NCBI GenBank assembly: GCA_963781775.1
Contig: CAWAHE010000005.1
Location: 10,995-74,994 of the forward strand
From: CAVSRC01 sp963781775
Lineage (GTDB): Bacteria; Pseudomonadota; Alphaproteobacteria; Rhizobiales; Kaistiaceae
Direction of reading: 5' to 3'
Length of the DNA: 64,000 nt
The notes beneath the pieces are model-generated. The model saw only the letters and a list, made by a program, of their open reading frames with translations, had not been told where the DNA came from and searched no databases. Of the stretch, positions 27,416 to 35,920 are shown in pieces. The translations under genes and the position numbers were made by a program. Position 1 is the first letter of the stretch. The number at the start of each line of letters is the position of its first letter.

Positions 27416-28198
27416 ATGGCCTTCTCCGACGAGGAAATTGAACGCTACGCCCGCCATCTGGTGCTTGCCGAGGTCGGCGGCCCCGGGCAGCAGAAATTGC
27501 AACGCGCCCGCGCGCTCGTCATCGGCGCCGGCGGGCTCGGCGCGCCCGTCATCCAGTATCTGGCGGCCGCCGGCGTCGGCACGCTCGGCATCGTCGACGA
27601 TGATGTGGTCGCCCTTTCCAACCTCCAGCGCCAGGTCATTCACGACACCGCCGCCGTTGGCCGGCCGAAGGTGGACAGCGCGCGGGATTTCGTCGCGCGC
27701 GTCAATCCGCATGTCGTCGTCGAGATGCACAAGACGCGCCTGACGGCGGCCAATGCCGGCGCGCTCGTCGCCGGCTACGACATCGTCGCCGACGGCTCGG
27801 ATAATTTCGACACGCGCTACGCCGTCTCCGACGCGTGTTTCCACGCCGGCAAGACGCTCGTCACCGCCGCCGTAGGCCGCTTCGATGGCTCGCTGACGAC
27901 GCTGAAGCCTCACGAAGCTGGCGCCGACGGCAATCCCAACCCGACCTATCGCTGCCTGTTTCCCGAGCCGCCACCGGCCGGACTTCTGCCGAGCTGCGCG
28001 GAAGCCGGCGTGCTCGGCGCACTGACCGGCGTCATCGGTTCGTTGCAGGCGCTGGAAGTCATCCGCGAGATCGTCGGCCTCGGCGGCGGGCTGGTCGGCA
28101 AGCTGCTTCTCTACGATGGCCTCGGCCCGCGCTTCGATACGATCAGCTATCGCTGGGATCCGGCCAATCCGCTCAACGGGCGCGAGGCGGCGGAGTAG
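27416..28198 (+). CDS. moeB: HesA/MoeB/ThiF family adenylyltransferase
   Basis: A 260-residue E1-like enzyme. I chose ATG 27416 (MAFSDEEIERYARHLVL), the typical MoeB N-terminus; the frame is open from 27299. The ATP-binding loop is VIGAGGLGAPVIQYLAAAG and the Arg finger region is SNLQRQVIH. It adenylates the C-terminal Gly of a sulfur-carrier protein such as MoaD or ThiS. Zinc CxxC knuckles of E. coli MoeB are not apparent. It is divergent from the transglutaminase-like gene. Confidence 0.88.
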   Translation: MAFSDEEIERYARHLVLAEVGGPGQQKLQRARALVIGAGGLGAPVIQYLAAAGVGTLGIVDDDVVALSNLQRQVIHDTAAVGRPKVDSARDFVARVNPHVVVEMHKTRLTAANAGALVAGYDIVADGSDNFDTRYAVSDACFHAGKTLVTAAVGRFDGSLTTLKPHEAGADGNPNPTYRCLFPEPPPAGLLPSCAEAGVLGALTGVIGSLQALEVIREIVGLGGGLVGKLLLYDGLGPRFDTISYRWDPANPLNGREAAE

Positions 28199-28275
28199 CG
28201 CAGCGCCCTGTCCCGACGTTGATCGTCGGCCGACGCTTAACCAGCGCCGGCCGGGTGTCGTGCTCCTCGCATCGA

Positions 28276-28527
28276 CTAGAACGGAAAGCCGCCGCGCGAC
28301 CGCCCCGCCTTGTCGAGGCGGTTTTCGACTTCGTTGGCGATGTCCTCACGCGCGATGCCGATGTCGCGGAGTGCCCAGTTGGGCATGTGCTTCAGGGTGT
28401 GGCGGTAGCGGTACGCCGAAACGAAGCGCCGGATGCGGTTCGACAGGTCTTGCAGGCGCTTGGCCAGGTCTTCGATGCTGGGGGCCGCGGTCCGGGCCAA
28501 GGGATGCGGCAGCGTGACGGTCGTCAT
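28276..28527 (-). CDS. DUF1127 small protein
   Basis: An 83-residue protein with the DUF1127 core (RRFVSAYRYRHTLKHMPNWA, then LRDIGIAREDI). ATG 28527 has AGGAGAGG upstream. DUF1127 proteins in alphaproteobacteria are often stress- or phosphate-regulated and may act in RNA turnover; the function here is unknown. It is divergent from a LacI gene, and three LacI-like operator sites lie in the gap, so the regulator probably controls it. Confidence 0.85.
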   Translation of the reverse strand: MTTVTLPHPLARTAAPSIEDLAKRLQDLSNRIRRFVSAYRYRHTLKHMPNWALRDIGIAREDIANEVENRLDKAGRSRGGFPF

Positions 28528-28546
28528 TTTCCTCTCCTCTCCACGA

Positions 28547-28638
28547 TTTGATCGATCCATATTGATTTGGAGCGATCCAATTTCGGCTATATGTCCCTGT
28601 CGTGGGTGCCTGTCAAGAGAAAATTGATTCGATCCAAT
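28547..28638. promoter_or_regulatory. Three LacI-type operator-like sites between DUF1127 and lacI genes
   Basis: Site A is TTTGATCGATCCAT (28547-28560), site B TTGGAGCGATCCAA (28567-28580) and site C ATTGATTCGATCCAAT (28623-28638). Each is a near-palindrome centred on CG, as is usual for LacI-family operators. A and B are centred 20 bases apart, about two helical turns, and site C lies 57 bases further. The sites sit in the shared promoter region, so the LacI protein probably represses itself and DUF1127. Confidence 0.6.
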
Positions 28639-28658
28639 CGGGGGGCTATGGTCGCGGG

Positions 28659-29717
28659 ATGACAAGGTCCGTCCGCCTCGTGGACATCGCCAAGGCCGCC
28701 GGCGTTTCACGCGGCACGGCGTCCAACGTCTTCAACCATCCCGACCTGGTGCGCGCCGAGGTGCGCGAACGGGTGGAGGCGGCGGCGCGCAAGCTCGGTT
28801 ACGCCGGCCCCGACCCCAAGGGGCGGCTGCTGCGCGCCGGCAAGGTCAATGCCATCGGTCTGGTTCTCGCCGGTGCGCTGGGCGACGCGTTCAAGGATCC
28901 GTTCGATCAGCTCTTCATGGCGGGGATCGGCGAAGTGTGCGACGCGCACGGCGCCGGCCTTGCCCTCGTGTCCGCCCACGACGAATTGAACGATGCCGCG
29001 GCGTGGAACATCCAGTCCGCGCTCGTCGACGGATTCATCGTGCACTGCCTCGAGGGCCAGACGCGGCTCCTCGATCTCGCCCGCCGCCGCGGCCTGCCCT
29101 TCGTCGTGGTCGATGTCGATCCGGGCCCGGACGACATGGCGGTGCTGATCGACGATCGCGGCGCCGCGCGCATGCAGGCCGAACATTTGCTGGCGCTCGG
29201 CCATACCCGCATCGGCATCCTCTGCCTGGAGCTGACCGGCGAAGGCCGCTTCGGCTTCGTCGACGAAAAGCGCCGCAGCGCGTTGCGCTATTCGGTGACG
29301 CGCGATCGCCTTGCCGGATACGCCGATGCGTTTTCGTCTATTGGTGTCGACATCCGCGACGTGCCGACGATGGAGCTGGTCCTCTCGCGCGAGAAGGCCG
29401 CGATGGCGACCGCCGCCATACTGGAGCGTGCACCGGACACCACCGCGATCCTGGCGATGTCGGACGTGACCGCGCTGGGCGCGCTCGACCATGCGGCCGC
29501 GAACGGCATCGACGTGCCGGGCGCGCTGTCGGTCATCGGTTTCGACGGCATCCCGGCGTCGGAAGCGTCGCATCCACCGCTCACCACCATGATCCAGCCG
29601 ATCGTCGGCAAGGGCCGGCGGGCAGCGGAGCTTGTCTTCAGCGGCGGGCCGCCGGGAATCGTGAGACTCCCCGTAGAACTGGCGGTTCGCGGCTCGACCG
29701 GGCCTGCGCCGGGTTGA
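28659..29717 (+). CDS. LacI family transcriptional regulator
   Basis: A 352-residue regulator. I chose ATG 28659 (MTRSVRLVDIAKAAGVSRGT); the frame is open earlier. The HTH is DIAKAAGVSRGTASNVFNHP with a hinge helix near residues 50-60 (VEAAARKLGYAGP). The periplasmic-binding-like effector domain is recognisable by FIVHCLEGQTR, RAARMQAEHLLALGHTRIGI and VIGFDGIPASE. The effector is unknown, probably a sugar or related metabolite. See the operator sites in the upstream gap. Confidence 0.93.
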   Translation: MTRSVRLVDIAKAAGVSRGTASNVFNHPDLVRAEVRERVEAAARKLGYAGPDPKGRLLRAGKVNAIGLVLAGALGDAFKDPFDQLFMAGIGEVCDAHGAGLALVSAHDELNDAAAWNIQSALVDGFIVHCLEGQTRLLDLARRRGLPFVVVDVDPGPDDMAVLIDDRGAARMQAEHLLALGHTRIGILCLELTGEGRFGFVDEKRRSALRYSVTRDRLAGYADAFSSIGVDIRDVPTMELVLSREKAAMATAAILERAPDTTAILAMSDVTALGALDHAAANGIDVPGALSVIGFDGIPASEASHPPLTTMIQPIVGKGRRAAELVFSGGPPGIVRLPVELAVRGSTGPAPG

Positions 29718-29824
29718 CGCATCGCGCCTTTATGGCGGCCGTCCAGCGCGTGCGTTGAGGCGTCCTTAACCACGTCCGGCGAAGATCGCGCACGTTGTCA
29801 GATCGCGTTGACGGGTAGGGACAC

Positions 29825-30400
29825 ATGCAGCGTCGCATCGCCGGCCGAAGCGCCATTCTCCGAAACTCGTTGGTCGGCGTCGCCCTGTCGGGCATTCTCG
29901 CCGGACTGGCACTCGTTGCGTTCGGGGGCGGCGGCTCCGCCGCGCCGCTCGATGGCAGCTCCAATTTCGGCAAGAGCGGGCTGCAGGTGCCGCGTTTCGT
30001 CAGCCTCAAGGCCGGCCGCGTCAATGTCCGGGTCGGCCCCGGCGAGGATTACAAGATCGCCTGGGTGTTCACCCGCACCGGCCTGCCGATCGAGGTGATC
30101 CAGGAATACGACACCTGGCGGCGCATCCGCGATTCCGACGGCGCCGTCGGCTGGGTGTTCAACAGCCTGCTCTCCGGCAAGCGCACCGCCGTGGTGGCGC
30201 CCTGGGCCAGCGCCGACGCCCGCCCGATTCGCGCCAGCGCCGCGGCGGCCGCGCCGATCACCGCCTACCTCGAGCCCGGCGTCATGGGCACCGTCGATCG
30301 TTGCCGCGGCAACTGGTGCCGCATCGCGGGCAAGGGTTTCGACGGCTGGATCCAGCAGGACCAGTTGTGGGGCGTCTATCCCAACGAGGAAATCGACTAG
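29825..30400 (+). CDS. Secreted SH3-domain protein
   Basis: A 191-residue protein with an N-terminal membrane/signal segment (LVGVALSGILAGLALVAFGG). Two SH3_4-like bacterial SH3 repeats follow: VPRFVSLKAGRVNVRVGPGE through GAVGWVFNSLLS, and VVAPWASADARPIRAS through GWIQQDQLWG. RVNVRVGPGEDYKI is the typical opening of the fold. Such proteins act in the envelope, often with peptidoglycan enzymes; the partner is unknown. Confidence 0.88.
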   Translation: MQRRIAGRSAILRNSLVGVALSGILAGLALVAFGGGGSAAPLDGSSNFGKSGLQVPRFVSLKAGRVNVRVGPGEDYKIAWVFTRTGLPIEVIQEYDTWRRIRDSDGAVGWVFNSLLSGKRTAVVAPWASADARPIRASAAAAAPITAYLEPGVMGTVDRCRGNWCRIAGKGFDGWIQQDQLWGVYPNEEID

Positions 30401-30438
30401 GACTGCCACGCCGGTCGTTCTGCTATCTTCGCGTGGCG

Positions 30439-30729
30439 ATGATCTATTGTATCGGTCTCACGGTCCGTTACGAGGCGGCACTTGCCGGCCCTGCCGCGCC
30501 GGTCAAGCGTGGCGGCGAGGGCGGTGACTATCCAGGCGGCTGGGTGTGGGCGACCGTCGCCGACGCCAAACGCTTCCTCGCCATGAACGGCCTGACCGCC
30601 ACGCACTCGGTCTATGGCCTGCGCGCCGATTGGGACCGGGACGCCATCGCCAACGGCGACGAGCCCTATCGGCGCCTGGCGCGCGACGCCGAGGTCGTGC
30701 GGGTTTCTGCTTCGGGAGAGGGAAACTAA
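30439..30729 (+). CDS. Small hypothetical protein
   Basis: A 96-residue protein (ATG 30439, MIYCIGLTVRYEAALAG). It has a hydrophobic start and an acidic, Trp-containing centre (GGWVWATVADAKRFLAMNGLT), then DWDRDAIANGDEPYRRLARD. No family recognised. It sits 38 bases after the SH3 gene and ends at a strong hairpin, so it is probably in the same transcript. Confidence 0.6.
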   Translation: MIYCIGLTVRYEAALAGPAAPVKRGGEGGDYPGGWVWATVADAKRFLAMNGLTATHSVYGLRADWDRDAIANGDEPYRRLARDAEVVRVSASGEGN

Positions 30730-30730
30730 G

Positions 30731-30764
30731 AGACCCGGCGCGCCGTAATCGGCGCGCCGGGTCT
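30731..30764 (+). terminator. Strong hairpin after 30729
   Basis: A perfect 14-base-pair stem (AGACCCGGCGCGCC, 30731-30744; GGCGCGCCGGGTCT, 30751-30764) with a GTAATC loop, 1 base after the stop codon of the small hypothetical gene. No T-run follows, so termination may need Rho or help from the stem alone. Confidence 0.65.
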
Positions 30765-31199
30765 GTCATCCGGGGTACGCCCTTCGCCGCCGTCGCGGCG
30801 ACGATGCCGGCACTAGCACGCGGCCAGGCAAGATGGCAGAGCCCGAAAGGAGCCCCCAGCCGTCCCCAAAAACCCTGCCTTGCTCACCATGCCGGTGGCG
30901 TTCCGAATGGCTCGACGGCCGTACGGGCACGCAAAAAAGCGCGCCGAAAGTACGGAGCCGGGCAAGCCTGAGATGTGGGTGAAATAACCAATGAGCGCGC
31001 AAAAGCGCGCCCTCCGCGGCCGTCCAGGTTTTCAACCGGAGGGCCAACGCGCGGTACGCAACGCTTACAAACTCAACGCAACAAAACATAACGGACCTGA
31101 TACAGCGGCCCGCCGCACGCCAAATCCACCCGAGATTGGGCCTGTTGTCAATGGGTTGGCGGAACGACCCGCCGCCCGCGGCCTATGCGGCCGCCGGGT
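30765..31199. other. 435-base gap with structured elements, possible small RNA
   Basis: No convincing gene. A long - strand frame (30766-31089) is of low-information composition and is rejected. On the - strand a stem at 30919-30955 (CCGTAC/GTACGG outside, GGCACGC/GCGCGCC inside, AAAAAA loop on the + strand) and a GCGCGC hairpin at 30995-31010 are clear. Together with the hairpin at 30731-30764 this could be a structured RNA or a dispersed intergenic repeat. I see no tmRNA, RNase P or SRP RNA signature. Confidence 0.4.
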
Positions 31200-31631
31200 T
31201 CAAGCGATGCGGCGCAGCCGCACCACCACGTCCACCCGGCTGATCTCGTAGCCCGGCGGCGGCTCAGGCACCGCGCCGACGCCCATCTGGCCCGGCGGGA
31301 TGTCGATCACTTCGTTGTCGTCCTCGACGAAGAAATGATGATGGTTCGACGTGTTGGTGTCGAAATAGGTCTTCGATCCATCGACCGCGACCTCGCGCAG
31401 GAGGCCCGCGCCGGTGAATTGATGCAGCGTGTTGTAGATGGTGGCGAGCGACACCGGCACTTTGTTGAGCAGCGCTTCCTCGTGCAGGCTCTCCGCCGAC
31501 AGGTGGCGATTGCCGCGTGCGAACAGAAGTTCAGCCAGCGCCAGGCGCTGGCGCGTCGGCCGCAGGCTCGCTTCGCGCAACATGGCGCGAATGCGCGGAC
31601 GGCTCATGGCGTCGGTGAGTGGGTGGTTCAT
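31200..31631 (-). CDS. irr: Fur family regulator, Irr type
   Basis: A 143-residue Fur-family protein with the winged HTH (LRPTRQRLALAELLFARG, PVSLATIYNTLHQFTGAG). The stretch SNHHHFFVEDDNEVIDI with three consecutive histidines is the hallmark of the alphaproteobacterial iron/heme-responsive regulator Irr. AAGGAA precedes ATG 31631. Irr controls iron and heme genes under iron limitation. It is divergent from fabA-fabB-fabI, an arrangement known in rhizobia. Confidence 0.9.
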   Translation of the reverse strand: MNHPLTDAMSRPRIRAMLREASLRPTRQRLALAELLFARGNRHLSAESLHEEALLNKVPVSLATIYNTLHQFTGAGLLREVAVDGSKTYFDTNTSNHHHFFVEDDNEVIDIPPGQMGVGAVPEPPPGYEISRVDVVVRLRRIA

Positions 31632-31821
31632 CGTTCCTTCCGGCGATCCTAAACAGGTTCAAGGCCTGTGGAGCCTGACGCGTTCTTGCCGGAAATATAG
31701 GAAGGAGGCAACTGGCGTGCAACGCGACCCTTCCGCCCGCAGGCGAGCCGCGGGGTTTGCCGACCCGGCGCCGCGTCCGGCCGTCTTGCGCCAGAGCCGT
31801 GGATTTCGGCGGGCAGGGGGG

Positions 31822-31849
31822 CTTGTGGCGACCCCGGGGATGCTATGTT
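31822..31849 (+). promoter_or_regulatory. Candidate promoter of fabA-fabB-fabI
   Basis: CTTGTG (31822-31827) and TATGTT (31844-31849) are 16 bases apart and point towards fabA, whose start lies about 80 bases downstream. The match to the sigma-70 consensus is moderate. The rest of the 300-base irr-fabA gap (31632-31930) shows no gene. Confidence 0.4.
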
Positions 31850-31930
31850 AAGAGGGCGCATGACCGTCCCGGCATGGGGCCACCAAGGGGCCGGGAGAAA
31901 GCGGCAAATCGGGACACGGACCAAGCAACG

Positions 31931-32479
31931 ATGTCAGCCATTCCTGAAGCGAGGGACGACCGCCAGTCGAGCTTTGACTACGAGGAGCTGCTTGCCTGCG
32001 GCCGCGGTGAACTCTTCGGGCCGGGCAACGCGCAATTGCCGTTGCCGCCGATGCTCATGTTCGATCGCATTACGTCGATCAGCGAAGAGGGCGGCGAGCA
32101 CGGCAAGGGCCATGTGCGCGCCGAACTCGAGGTGCGGCCGGACCTCTGGTTCTTCGGCTGTCACTTCAAGGGCGACCCGGTGATGCCCGGCTGCCTCGGC
32201 CTCGATGCGTTGTGGCAGATGCTGGGCTTCTTCCTCGGCTGGCTCGGCCAGCCCGGCCGCGGCCGCGCGCTATCGCTCGGCGAGTTGAAGTTTTCCGGCA
32301 TGGTGCTGCCGACCGCCAAGCTGATCGAGTACGGCATCGAGGTAAAACGCGTGTTGCGTTCGCGGCTGGTCCTCGGCGTTGCCGACGGCTGGCTCAAGGT
32401 CGACGGCGTGCCTATCTACAGCGCCAAGGACCTGAGGGTCGGCCTGTTCCAGGGCGAAGCGCAGCCGGCCGTCGCCTGA
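31931..32479 (+). CDS. fabA: 3-hydroxydecanoyl-ACP dehydratase/isomerase
   Basis: A 182-residue FabA. I chose ATG 31931 (MSAIPEARDD). The active-site histidine is in FFGCHFKGDPVMPGCLGLDALW, with the aspartate in GLDALWQML. It dehydrates 3-hydroxyacyl-ACP and isomerises trans-2- to cis-3-decenoyl-ACP, which starts unsaturated fatty-acid synthesis. First gene of the fabA-fabB-fabI unit. Confidence 0.96.
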   Translation: MSAIPEARDDRQSSFDYEELLACGRGELFGPGNAQLPLPPMLMFDRITSISEEGGEHGKGHVRAELEVRPDLWFFGCHFKGDPVMPGCLGLDALWQMLGFFLGWLGQPGRGRALSLGELKFSGMVLPTAKLIEYGIEVKRVLRSRLVLGVADGWLKVDGVPIYSAKDLRVGLFQGEAQPAVA

Positions 32480-32552
32480 GGAGGCGGGCCCGCCGCGCGA
32501 CGCCGATCCGGCGTATGGGCGGCCACGCGAAGCACATAACGAGGAAGCCGAT

Positions 32553-33770
32553 ATGAATCGTGTCGTCGTCACCGGTATGGGGATCGTTTCCTCGATCGGC
32601 AATTCGACTCAGGAAGTGATGGCGAGCCTGCGCGAGTCCCGTTCGGGCATCTCGGCGGCGAGCGAATACGCCGAGCTCGGCTTCCGCTGCCATGTCCACG
32701 GCGCGCCCAATCTCGATCCGTCCGAGATGGTCGACCGCCGCGCCATGCGTTTCCACGGCCGCGGCACGGCGTGGAACCATGTCGCCATGGATCAGGCGAT
32801 CCAGGATTCGGGTCTCGAGCCCGGCGATATTTCGAACGAGCGCACCGGCCTTGTGATGGGCTCCGGCGGTCCGTCGACCCGCGCGATCGTCGAAGCCGTC
32901 GATACCGCGCGCACCAAGGGGCCGAAGCGGGTCGGACCGTTCGCCGTGCCCAAGGCGATGTCCTCGACCGCCTCGGCGACGCTGTCCACGTGGTTCAAGA
33001 TCAAGGGCCTCAGCTATTCGATTTCGTCGGCCTGCTCGACCTCGTCGCATTGCATCGGCAACGCCTACGAGATGATCCAGATGGGCAAGCAGGACATCGT
33101 CTTCGCCGGTGGTTGCGAGGATCTCGACTGGACGATGTCCGTCCTGTTCGATGCGATGGGCGCGATGTCGAGCCGCTTCAACGACCGGCCGGCGGTCGCC
33201 TCGCGCGCCTACGACAAGGACCGCGACGGCTTCGTCATCGCCGGCGGCGCCGGCGTGGTGGTGCTCGAGGAACTGTCGCACGCCAAGGCGCGCGGCGCGC
33301 GCATCTATGGCGAGGTCGTCGGTTACGGCGCCACCTCGGACGGCTACGACATGGTGCAGCCGTCCGGCGAGGGCGCCGTGCGCTGCATGAAGCTGGCGAT
33401 GGCGACCGTCGGCGACAAGATCGACTACATCAACCCGCACGCCACCTCGACGCCGATCGGCGACCTGCGCGAGATCGAGGCGATCCGCGAGGTGTTCGGC
33501 GACAAGTGTCCGCCGATTTCGGCGACCAAGTCGCTGACCGGCCATTCGCTCGGCGCCACCGGGGTTCAGGAGGCGATCTATTCGCTTCTGATGATGAACA
33601 ACGGCTTCGTCGCCGCGTCCGCGCACATCGACAATCTCGATCCCGACTTCGCCGACATGCCGATCGTTCGCGAGCGCATGGACAACGTCGAGATCGATAC
33701 CGCGCTATCGAACTCCTTCGGGTTCGGCGGCGCCAACGCAACGTTGGTTCTGCAGCGCTATAACGGCTGA
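32553..33770 (+). CDS. fabB: 3-oxoacyl-ACP synthase I
   Basis: A 405-residue condensing enzyme. The catalytic Cys is in SSACSTSSHCIGNAYE, and the histidines are in NPHATSTPIGD and SLTGHSLGATG. VVTGMGIVSSIGNST is the typical N-terminus. It elongates cis-3-decenoyl-ACP, acting with FabA for unsaturated fatty acids. Cotranscribed with fabA and fabI. Confidence 0.96.
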   Translation: MNRVVVTGMGIVSSIGNSTQEVMASLRESRSGISAASEYAELGFRCHVHGAPNLDPSEMVDRRAMRFHGRGTAWNHVAMDQAIQDSGLEPGDISNERTGLVMGSGGPSTRAIVEAVDTARTKGPKRVGPFAVPKAMSSTASATLSTWFKIKGLSYSISSACSTSSHCIGNAYEMIQMGKQDIVFAGGCEDLDWTMSVLFDAMGAMSSRFNDRPAVASRAYDKDRDGFVIAGGAGVVVLEELSHAKARGARIYGEVVGYGATSDGYDMVQPSGEGAVRCMKLAMATVGDKIDYINPHATSTPIGDLREIEAIREVFGDKCPPISATKSLTGHSLGATGVQEAIYSLLMMNNGFVAASAHIDNLDPDFADMPIVRERMDNVEIDTALSNSFGFGGANATLVLQRYNG

Positions 33771-33803
33771 GTATCGGCCGGGTAACGGGGGGAAGGGACG
33801 CCA

Positions 33804-34679
33804 ATGACCACCGGCCTGATGAGCGGCAAGCGCGGCCTGGTGATGGGGGTCGCCAACGACCATTCCATCGCCTGGGGCATCGCCAAGCGCCTCGCCGAGC
33901 ACGGCGCCGAGCTTGCCTTCACCTACCAGACGCCGGCGCTCGGCAAGCGCGTCGTGCCGCTGGCCAAGTCGCTCGGCTCCGATTTCGTGCTGCCCTGCGA
34001 CGTCGGTCTGACGCCGGACGCCGACGATCCCGGTTCGCTCGACGCCATGTTCGCCGCGCTCGCCAAGCGCTGGCCGTCGATCGACTTCATCGTCCACGCC
34101 ATCGCCTTCTCCGACAAGTCGGAGCTGCGCGGCCGCTACGCCGACACCAGCCGCGCCAACTTCGTCAACACCATGCTGGTGTCGTGCTTCTCCTTCACCG
34201 AAGTCGCCCGCCGCGCCGCCCGGCTGATGACCGATGGCGGCGCGATGGTGACGCTCACCTTCGGCGGCTCGACGCGGGTGATGCCCAACTACAACGTGAT
34301 GGGCGTCGCCAAGGCGGCGCTGGAGGCCTCGGTGCGCTATCTCGCCGCCGACTTCGGGCCAACCAACATCCGCGTCAACGCACTGTCGGCGGGGCCGGTG
34401 CGCACGCTGGCCGGCGCCGGCATCGCCGATGCCCGCATCATGCTGAGCCACCAGAATCGCAATTCGCCACTCCGCCGCAATGTCGGCATCGAAGAGATCG
34501 GCAATACCGCGGTCTATCTGCTTTCCGACCTCTCTTCGGGCGTCACCGGCGAGATCCACTTCGTCGATTCGGGTTACAACATCACCGCGATGCCGCGTGT
34601 CGATGAATTGAAGGCGGTCGAGGCCGCCGAGAACGGCGAACCCGGCGCCGAGACCGGCCCCAAGGTCGCGGCCGAGTAG
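33804..34679 (+). CDS. fabI: Enoyl-ACP reductase (NADH)
   Basis: A 291-residue SDR-type FabI. GVANDHSIAWGIAKRLAEHG is the cofactor loop, and the catalytic Tyr-x6-Lys is MPNYNVMGVAK. The signature HAIAFSDKSELRGR is typical. It reduces trans-2-enoyl-ACP. The C-terminal tail after residue 270 is Ala/Glu-rich and variable. Ends the fab unit; convergent with a GNAT gene 15 bases away. Confidence 0.95.
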   Translation: MTTGLMSGKRGLVMGVANDHSIAWGIAKRLAEHGAELAFTYQTPALGKRVVPLAKSLGSDFVLPCDVGLTPDADDPGSLDAMFAALAKRWPSIDFIVHAIAFSDKSELRGRYADTSRANFVNTMLVSCFSFTEVARRAARLMTDGGAMVTLTFGGSTRVMPNYNVMGVAKAALEASVRYLAADFGPTNIRVNALSAGPVRTLAGAGIADARIMLSHQNRNSPLRRNVGIEEIGNTAVYLLSDLSSGVTGEIHFVDSGYNITAMPRVDELKAVEAAENGEPGAETGPKVAAE

Positions 34680-34694
34680 GGCCTTAGCCCGCTC

Positions 34695-35228
34695 TCACAC
34701 GTGCTTGAAGAAGAACGTCGTCGGCGCCGGCGTGCCGTCGGGCGTCAGCGCGTGGCCCGGCACGACGCCGAGTTCCGTCCAGCCGCGACTCCGGTAGAGG
34801 TGATCGCCGGCGCTTGCCGTCTGCGTGTCGAGCATCAGCAGCGTCCGGCCGAGCCCGCGCGCCGCCGCTTCGGTTGCGTCGAGGAGCCGGGTGGCGAGGC
34901 CGCGGCGGCGGGCGGACGAGTGGACCAGCATCTTGCCGACGTCGGCGCGATGCGGTGCGTTCGGCTGCGGCGCCAGCGCCAGCACGGCGGTGCCGACGAT
35001 CGCGCCACGGTCTTCCGCGACCAGCAGGATGCGGCTGCCCTCGGCAATGCCGGCCACCTGGCCGCGCCAGAAGCCGGCTGCCTCCGCCATGCCGAAGCCG
35101 GCGAGAAAATTGACCGAGGCGCCGTTCGCCACGGCGTCGACCAGGATGGCGGCGAGTTCGTCGATGCGCTGGGCGGCCTCCGCACCGTCCAGCCGACGTA
35201 TCGACACCGGCTCGTCCGCGCCGCTCAT
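34695..35228 (-). CDS. GNAT family N-acetyltransferase
   Basis: A 177-residue acetyltransferase starting MSGADEP (ATG 35228). HSSARRRGLATRLLDATEAA (about residues 109-128) is the acetyl-CoA loop and GDHLYRSRGWTELG the conserved C-terminal strand. Its start overlaps the stop of the upstream XRE-cupin gene (ATGA), so the pair is translationally coupled. The substrate is unknown. Confidence 0.87.
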   Translation of the reverse strand: MSGADEPVSIRRLDGAEAAQRIDELAAILVDAVANGASVNFLAGFGMAEAAGFWRGQVAGIAEGSRILLVAEDRGAIVGTAVLALAPQPNAPHRADVGKMLVHSSARRRGLATRLLDATEAAARGLGRTLLMLDTQTASAGDHLYRSRGWTELGVVPGHALTPDGTPAPTTFFFKHV

Positions 35229-35803
35229 CCCGTGCCCCCGGCGCGCGACAGGATGACGGCGTAGCGGGCCGTGCGCTCGAACGGATTGTGGAAGCGGATC
35301 GTTCGATCGAGCCGCATGTGCAGGCAGTCGCCGGTGTCGAGGCGATGGGTGTCCTCGCCGACGGTCATTTCGATCGCGCCGTCGAGCACCCAGACGTGCT
35401 GATCGACGCCGACGAATTGCGGTCCCTTGAACGTCACCGTCGCGCCTGCCGGAAACGACACGTCGACGATTTCGGCGGGTGAACCCGTGCCGGGCGGCGA
35501 AACGGCCCGCCGGACGTAGCCGCTCGCCGGATCGCGCCATACCGCCTGGTCGGCGCGCCGGTTGAGAGGCGCCGGCGGATTTTCCGTCGATGCGAACAGC
35601 GACGACAGCGTGACGCCCAGCCCGGCGCAGACGCGGTTCAGCAGTTGCGCGGTCGGGCTCGACTGGCCGCGCTCGATCCGCGACAGCATCGCCCGGCTGA
35701 CGCCGGAGCGGGCGGCGAGGTCGTCAAGGGTCAGCCCGCGCGTCGAGCGCAGCGTGCGCACCTGTTCGCCGATGTCCCGGTCAACGTCAGCGACGGTATC
35801 CAT
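35225..35803 (-). CDS. XRE-family regulator with C-terminal cupin domain
   Basis: A 192-residue protein. The HTH (LTLDDLAARSGVSRAMLSRIERG, near residues 25-45) is followed by a small cupin barrel with SFPAGATVTFKGPQF and VDQHVWVLDGAIEMTVGED, and HMRLDRTIRFHNPFE. Such regulators sense small ligands through the cupin. Divergent from the uracil/xanthine permease gene and coupled to the GNAT gene, so it may control both. Confidence 0.9.
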   Translation of the reverse strand: MDTVADVDRDIGEQVRTLRSTRGLTLDDLAARSGVSRAMLSRIERGQSSPTAQLLNRVCAGLGVTLSSLFASTENPPAPLNRRADQAVWRDPASGYVRRAVSPPGTGSPAEIVDVSFPAGATVTFKGPQFVGVDQHVWVLDGAIEMTVGEDTHRLDTGDCLHMRLDRTIRFHNPFERTARYAVILSRAGGTG

Positions 35804-35832
35804 CAAACGACTATATCATTCCAATATATTAG

Positions 35833-35843
35833 ATTCAATGAAT
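35833..35843. promoter_or_regulatory. Short palindrome ATTCAATGAAT in the XRE-permease gap
   Basis: A perfect 5-bp inverted repeat around a central A, in the AT-rich strip between the divergent XRE-cupin and permease genes. A possible operator for the XRE protein. Confidence 0.3.
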
Positions 35844-35920
35844 TCCGGCGGCTTTCCGCGCTTCGGACGTCGCGTGGTAGGATTGGGTCCTGTCCCGAAG
35901 GGATTCGCGGGGAACGATCG

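Noticed and set aside
30766..31089. A 107-codon - strand frame in the gap before irr
   Set aside because: Low-information composition and stems that suggest RNA or repeat; no ribosome binding site.
30765..31199. tmRNA, RNase P RNA or SRP RNA in this gap
   Set aside because: None of the conserved core sequences of these RNAs were seen on either strand.
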